A DNA stretch of 64,000 nt, taken from IMG/VR virus record IMGVR_UViG_3300031787_000044, positions 25,573 through 89,572 of that record. The stretch is one strand, 5' to 3'. This DNA is from a virus. Numbering within the stretch: the first letter of the stretch is position 1; each line of letters starts with the position of its first letter. The notes under the pieces were generated by a model. It had not been told where the DNA came from. It was given only the letters and a program-made list of their open reading frames with translations, and ran no database searches. Below are positions 60,785-64,000 of this stretch, in pieces. The position numbers and the translations under genes are program-made.

Positions 60785-61537
60785 TTAGGCTGCTTCTAAA
60801 AATCGCTCTTTTGCGATTATGTATTCTTTTACAAGTCCTGAGCGAACTATGTCTTCGATTCCAAATCTAACTGTGTTAAAGGACTCTATGCTGTCTAGCA
60901 CTTTTAGAAACGTTGAAAGACCGGATATATCAGCCCTGTTCTTAGACTGCTTTAGATCGTCTTGAGCTGTGTCTCCGCAGAATATAATCTTTGAAGATTC
61001 TCCCACGCGTGTAATGATAGTATCGAGCTCGTGATACGTCATAGACTGACATTCGTCAACGATGATGACAGAATTATCAAATGTAAGACCTCTTATATTC
61101 GAAGAAGTTGTAAACCTAATCATACTCTTTGTCTTAAGTATTTGATAAGCATCTCCTCTTTCGAATAGATCGTTTACTATGTCAACATATGGTGCTTCGA
61201 ATATGGCCTCTTTCTGTTGTAGAGTGCCTGGAACAAATCCCTGTTCGCGCGTCTGAACTGCAGATCTTATAATGACGATTCTCTCGTACTCTCCTTTCTC
61301 TAACACGTCTTGTAGAGCAAGATATGTTGCGCACATAGTCTTACCTGTACCTGCTGTTCCGATGGCCGCGAGATTATACCCTTCTTTATAAGATTGAAAT
61401 AGGTCAGATTGAGCTGGTGTTAGTGGTTTGATCTGACGCATTGAGAACTTTTGGTTCAGTATGCCGACCATATGGTCCACTTCTCTCTCTTGTCTAAGCT
61501 TCTCTCTTCTGGATAGTCTACGCTGTTTTATCGCCAT
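60785..61537 (-). CDS. phoH: PhoH-like ATPase
   Basis: This 250-aa protein has Walker A GTAGTGKT (60-67), Walker B VIIVDECQ with Asp161-Glu162, and the PhoH-typical RSAVQTREQGFVPGTLQQKEA and IIFCGDTAQDDL segments. PhoH proteins are RNA/DNA-dependent ATPases with helicase-like cores; phoH is common in marine phages, where its role is still unclear. AAGGAGG precedes the ATG. An inverted repeat (TTAGGAG/CTCCTAA, 61557-61579) lies between this gene and the FmdB-like gene. The N-terminal 30 residues are basic. Confidence 0.93.
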   Translation of the reverse strand: MAIKQRRLSRREKLRQEREVDHMVGILNQKFSMRQIKPLTPAQSDLFQSYKEGYNLAAIGTAGTGKTMCATYLALQDVLEKGEYERIVIIRSAVQTREQGFVPGTLQQKEAIFEAPYVDIVNDLFERGDAYQILKTKSMIRFTTSSNIRGLTFDNSVIIVDECQSMTYHELDTIITRVGESSKIIFCGDTAQDDLKQSKNRADISGLSTFLKVLDSIESFNTVRFGIEDIVRSGLVKEYIIAKERFLEAA

Positions 61538-61575
61538 GAAACCTCCTTATGACTTCTTAGGAGAATAGCATACTC

Positions 61576-61809
61576 CTAAAAATCATTAATTGTGTTATGT
61601 TTATGAATTTTTGCTTTTTTTAACACATCACGAAAATTATCATCTGGCCTGCGAATGCCGATGCGCACCGAGTCAACCGTTCCCGGAAATCTTGTAAATA
61701 TTTGTTTGATATGAGAGTTAGCTTTTAGATACTCTTCAAGCTCAGAGTATCGCATTGTAGCTTCAAATTCTTCGTGCGTATCAGTGTCTCTAAAACTGTA
61801 TACCGGCAT
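61576..61809 (-). CDS. FmdB-like small protein without zinc ribbon
   Basis: This 77-aa protein opens PVYSFRDTDTHEEFEATMRYSELEEYLKANSH, the N-terminal pattern of FmdB-type small proteins (MPxYxFRDxxTxEEFE). The CxxC zinc-ribbon cysteines of bacterial FmdB are missing. Similar truncated forms occur in T4-like marine phages next to phoH. The C-terminus is basic (RDVLKKAKIHKHN). A regulatory role is possible but unproven. An AGGAG site precedes the ATG. Confidence 0.7.
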   Translation of the reverse strand: MPVYSFRDTDTHEEFEATMRYSELEEYLKANSHIKQIFTRFPGTVDSVRIGIRRPDDNFRDVLKKAKIHKHNTINDF

Positions 61810-61828
61810 CTATGCTCCTGTTAATAAC

Positions 61829-61860
61829 AAAAAATGGCGGTCTTGCTAAGCAGACCGCCA
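61829..61860 (-). terminator. rho-independent terminator for the exonuclease/HAD operon
   Basis: On the minus strand a 9-bp stem TGGCGGTCT/AGACCGCCA with an 8-nt loop is followed by six T. It ends the unit coming from 63937 and separates it from the FmdB-like gene. Confidence 0.88.
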
Positions 61861-61896
61861 AGTCATAATATGATCTGCTTACTGTTATTTATTACA

Positions 61897-62486
61897 TCAC
61901 AGGGCTTGATCTACAACGATTTCATATATTTCTTTCCACTTATTTACTCGAATAAAGTCGCCTTCATATTTAAGGTTATAGTCGTGGTTAATCACTATCG
62001 GCTTAAGACCAAGATCAGCTCCCATGATCGCATTCGAGACCTTGTCCTCGACCCAAAAAAGACCGGAGTCTTTGTATTCACGAAGGATCGGTTCTTTATC
62101 CTTGCTGGATGCCGTGCATACCAAGCGCTCCACTACACTATCACCAAAGACTCTGTTTAGGTTCTCTTGGCGAAGTTTATGAACGAGCGGATGAGTGCCA
62201 ACTGCGGTGATGCAGTGGAATACAAAGCCATGTTCTTCGTGGAGTTTGCGAATGTACTTAATGGCATCTCGCAGAGGCGGGAGCTGACCCATATGAATAC
62301 TCTCGTTAAAGAAGTTTACCATCTCGTCGGATCTTTCTTTGGAGATGCCGTATAGATCTTCTATCTCGTAGATGTCTGAGTCTTCCTCATTCTTTCGTTC
62401 ATATCCGTGGCGCGACATCCAATTCATAAACGCACTCTTCCACAAAAGCATGCAGCCGTCAACGTCTGCGAGGATCACTTTTTCCA
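61897..62486 (-). CDS. HAD-family phosphatase/nucleotidase
   Basis: The ATG at 62486 gives a 196-aa protein opening MEKVILADVDGCMLLWKSAF. DVDG at 8-11 is the HAD nucleophile motif (Asp8, Asp10). FHCITAVGTHPLVHKLRQENL carries the motif II Thr, and GLFWVEDKVSNAIMGADLG the acidic motif IV. Longer upstream frames overlap the 51-aa gene and are rejected. Phage HAD proteins of this kind are often 5'(3')-deoxynucleotidases; the exact substrate is not evident. It is last in an operon ending at the hairpin at 61829-61860. Confidence 0.8.
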
Positions 62487-62491
62487 TATTA

Positions 62492-62647
62492 TTAATCGTC
62501 AACCTTTTCGTTAAATCTAGATAATTTTTCAGCGGACTTCTTGCGACGCTGGTCACGTCTACTCTGAAGTTTTCGATCCTTGTCACTAACGTCATCTTCC
62601 CACTCATCATCCCATTCTTCACGAAATTTCTTAAACGACTTAGCCAT
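62492..62647 (-). CDS. 51-aa highly charged small protein
   Basis: This frame opens 8 bases inside the end of the DUF6433 gene and stops 5 nt before the HAD ATG. The peptide (MAKSFKKFREEWDDEWEDDV.. onward) has an acidic first half and a basic second half (RKLQSRRDQRRKKSAEKL). Such charged short proteins sit beside exonuclease genes in T4-like marine phages. Operon fit supports it; function is unknown. Confidence 0.6.
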   Translation of the reverse strand: MAKSFKKFREEWDDEWEDDVSDKDRKLQSRRDQRRKKSAEKLSRFNEKVDD

Positions 62648-63077
62648 TTTGTTCCTCTTTTACTCCTTCGATAAGACCTGGGAACGCTTGTACGATAACA
62701 TCGCGAGCAAGACCCGCGAGTGGTTTCTGAGCAATCATCTTGCAGAGTAGCTCAGCATCATTATTGTCGATATCCTCAAGTAGACTAATAAAGAGGTTCT
62801 CTCTCTTTACTTGATTAAGGTTATCATAACCGCCCCCTTCTACAAAGATACGAAGACGACGAGCTTCTTTTAGCAGCATACCCTCTACACCAATGTAGCT
62901 ATTCTTTTTCCACGGCGGCGGAGTATTTGGAATAAGAAACTTTACGCTCTTATCGTAAGTAAACTTAAGAACTGTTCTGAGCGGCTGAGAGTCATTCTTT
63001 CGCAGCCAGTCAATCTTTTCTTGAACCGTTTTAAGCTCGGCTGCTTTGTTTACGATTTCGGATAGTGAGAGTATCAT
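62640..63077 (-). CDS. DUF6433-like conserved phage protein
   Basis: This 145-aa helical protein has the conserved opening ILSLSEIVNKAAELKTVQEKIDWLRKNDS. LRTVLKFTYDKSVKFLIPNTPPPWKKN and a C-terminal LLCKMIAQKPLAGLARDVIVQAFPGLI follow. The family is found beside RNase H and recombination genes in T4-like phages and has no proven function. It overlaps the exonuclease stop by one base, so they are coupled. A replication-associated role is inferred from neighbourhood. Confidence 0.75.
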   Translation of the reverse strand: MILSLSEIVNKAAELKTVQEKIDWLRKNDSQPLRTVLKFTYDKSVKFLIPNTPPPWKKNSYIGVEGMLLKEARRLRIFVEGGGYDNLNQVKRENLFISLLEDIDNNDAELLCKMIAQKPLAGLARDVIVQAFPGLIEGVKEEQNG

Positions 63078-63937
63078 TAAAAATCCTGTAGGTCAGTGAT
63101 GAGGTTTTTGAGTTTCTTTTCAACAAAATAGTTAAACAGTTGCGATCTTCCAACGTCTTTTTCTTTGCTGTATTCTTCTAGTATCTTAGTCTTATAGTTC
63201 TCAGGGATTTCTCCTAGATCAATCATCATCTTATTGCGATGGTAGTTTCTAAGAGTCGCTTCATCCATACTCTGCGGACCCTTTAAAAGGTCAGCAAGGC
63301 GCTTTGCAGTCATCATCTTTTGACGTTCGCCAATAGCAAGACAGTTATCAGCAGAGAGAATGTTTGGCACACCATCTCCCCCGTCACCTTTTAGAATATG
63401 TTCCATGAGGTATTTATCAGGATCCGAGTTTTGAACCCACTTCTTACGAACAGGATCGTACTGCTTTACGTTTGCATACTTGTGAAGTTGGATATAGTCC
63501 TTATCACCAGAAAGAATAAGGAATTGATCGTTACCGATATTTAGTTCTGTCCCAAACTCATGTACGACAGCTCCGATGATATCATCGGCTTCACAATGGT
63601 CGATATGAATTACTTTGTAGGGAAAGTGATCTTTGATCTCTGCACGGATCGTATTGATGATACGAAACAGCTCGTTCCAATCGAGTTCAGACTCTTCACG
63701 AGACTTGCGACGCGCAGCTTTGTAGTAAGGAAAGATTTCTCGACGCCATGAATTCTTGCCGTCGGCGCAGATTACGATTTCACCAAACTCTTGGTGAAAC
63801 TTTTTTCGATTATAGCGCAGTGAGTTTAGGAACATGTGACGAAGCAGATTCTCGTCTACGTCAATGTTATGGTGGTTGCCGATGCCAGCAAATAGAGACG
63901 CTAGCATCACTTGGTTAAAGTCAATCAAAATTGGCAT
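63077..63937 (-). CDS. rnh: T4 RNase H-type 5'-3' exonuclease (FEN family)
   Basis: This 286-aa protein keeps the acidic residues of the flap-nuclease family: Asp6 (LIDFNQV), Asp59 (ICADGKNSWR), Glu116/Asp118/Asp119 (CEADDI), Asp145/Asp147 (SGDKDY) and Asp185/Asp188 in KGDGGDGVPN. The helical arch KAARRKSREESE lies at 73-84. T4 RNase H removes RNA primers and flaps from lagging-strand fragments. Its ATG is 26 nt from the first base after the coding region's 5' flank at 63964. It heads the operon ending at 61829. Confidence 0.9.
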   Translation of the reverse strand: MPILIDFNQVMLASLFAGIGNHHNIDVDENLLRHMFLNSLRYNRKKFHQEFGEIVICADGKNSWRREIFPYYKAARRKSREESELDWNELFRIINTIRAEIKDHFPYKVIHIDHCEADDIIGAVVHEFGTELNIGNDQFLILSGDKDYIQLHKYANVKQYDPVRKKWVQNSDPDKYLMEHILKGDGGDGVPNILSADNCLAIGERQKMMTAKRLADLLKGPQSMDEATLRNYHRNKMMIDLGEIPENYKTKILEEYSKEKDVGRSQLFNYFVEKKLKNLITDLQDF

Positions 63938-64000
63938 GTTATATGTTTCTCTTATATTTGGATCTTACAGATTAGATATTACTCTAGTAATTCACCAATG

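Noticed and set aside
63979-64000. Possible 3' end of a further minus-strand gene (IGELLE then stop)
   Set aside because: Only six codons are visible, which is too little to support a gene.

Overview
The window is part of the genome of a T4-like myovirus (Straboviridae-like, contractile tail) of the environmental or marine type. The evidence is a collinear T4 head and tail block on the plus strand (gp13, gp14, gp15, gp16, gp17, gp18, gp19, gp20, gp21, gp22, gp23), a T4 RNase H-type exonuclease, PhoH, a PAAR spike-tip protein, and the T4 late-promoter octamer TATAAATA 18-46 nt upstream of most plus-strand gene groups. A DUF2312/GapR-type protein suggests an alphaproteobacterial host; this is an inference from family distribution, not proof.

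Region 1 (1-25.4 kb, plus): host-recognition and virion-fibre genes. A three-gene cassette (large virion protein, small beta-rich protein, collagen-like fibre with C-terminal S74 chaperone) occurs twice, at 1-4731 and 21086-25161. Between the copies lie two more fibre genes, six paralogous proteins each built of six kelch-like blades (four at 7727-11855, two at 17379-19264), and a modification module: sulfotransferase, three 2-oxoglutarate/Fe(II) oxygenase genes (one with two domains), a coiled-coil protein, a methyltransferase and an NDP-sugar dehydratase.

Region 2 (25.4-31.4 kb, plus): a second carbohydrate-modification module with a GH130-like protein, a methyltransferase-TPR-FkbM fusion, a GT25-GT2 fusion, another Fe(II) oxygenase and a cytidylyltransferase-cupin fusion. 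Late promoters precede both modules, so the products are probably made with the virion proteins and may decorate the fibres or host surface glycans.

Region 3 (31.4-46.2 kb, plus): neck, terminase, tail and head genes in T4 order. It carries an HNH homing endonuclease between gp13 and gp14 and a 771-aa, repeat-bearing putative internal head protein between gp20 and gp21. Two back-to-back hairpin terminators end the block at 46190-46256.

Region 4 (46.3-51.9 kb, minus): small early-type genes (methyltransferase, GapR-like, DUF932, small hypotheticals, a lipoprotein, PD-(D/E)XK nuclease) behind sigma70-like promoters. Three of these promoters share an identical 22-bp element.

Region 5 (51.9-60.7 kb, minus): a late unit of PAAR protein, small tail proteins, an 1860-aa collagen-like fibre and a 785-aa subtilisin-like protease, behind two tandem late promoters. 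Region 6 (60.8-64 kb, minus): PhoH, an FmdB-like protein, a HAD phosphatase, DUF6433 and the RNase H-type exonuclease. No tRNA, integrase or CRISPR array was seen. No gene-free stretch exceeds about 155 bases.
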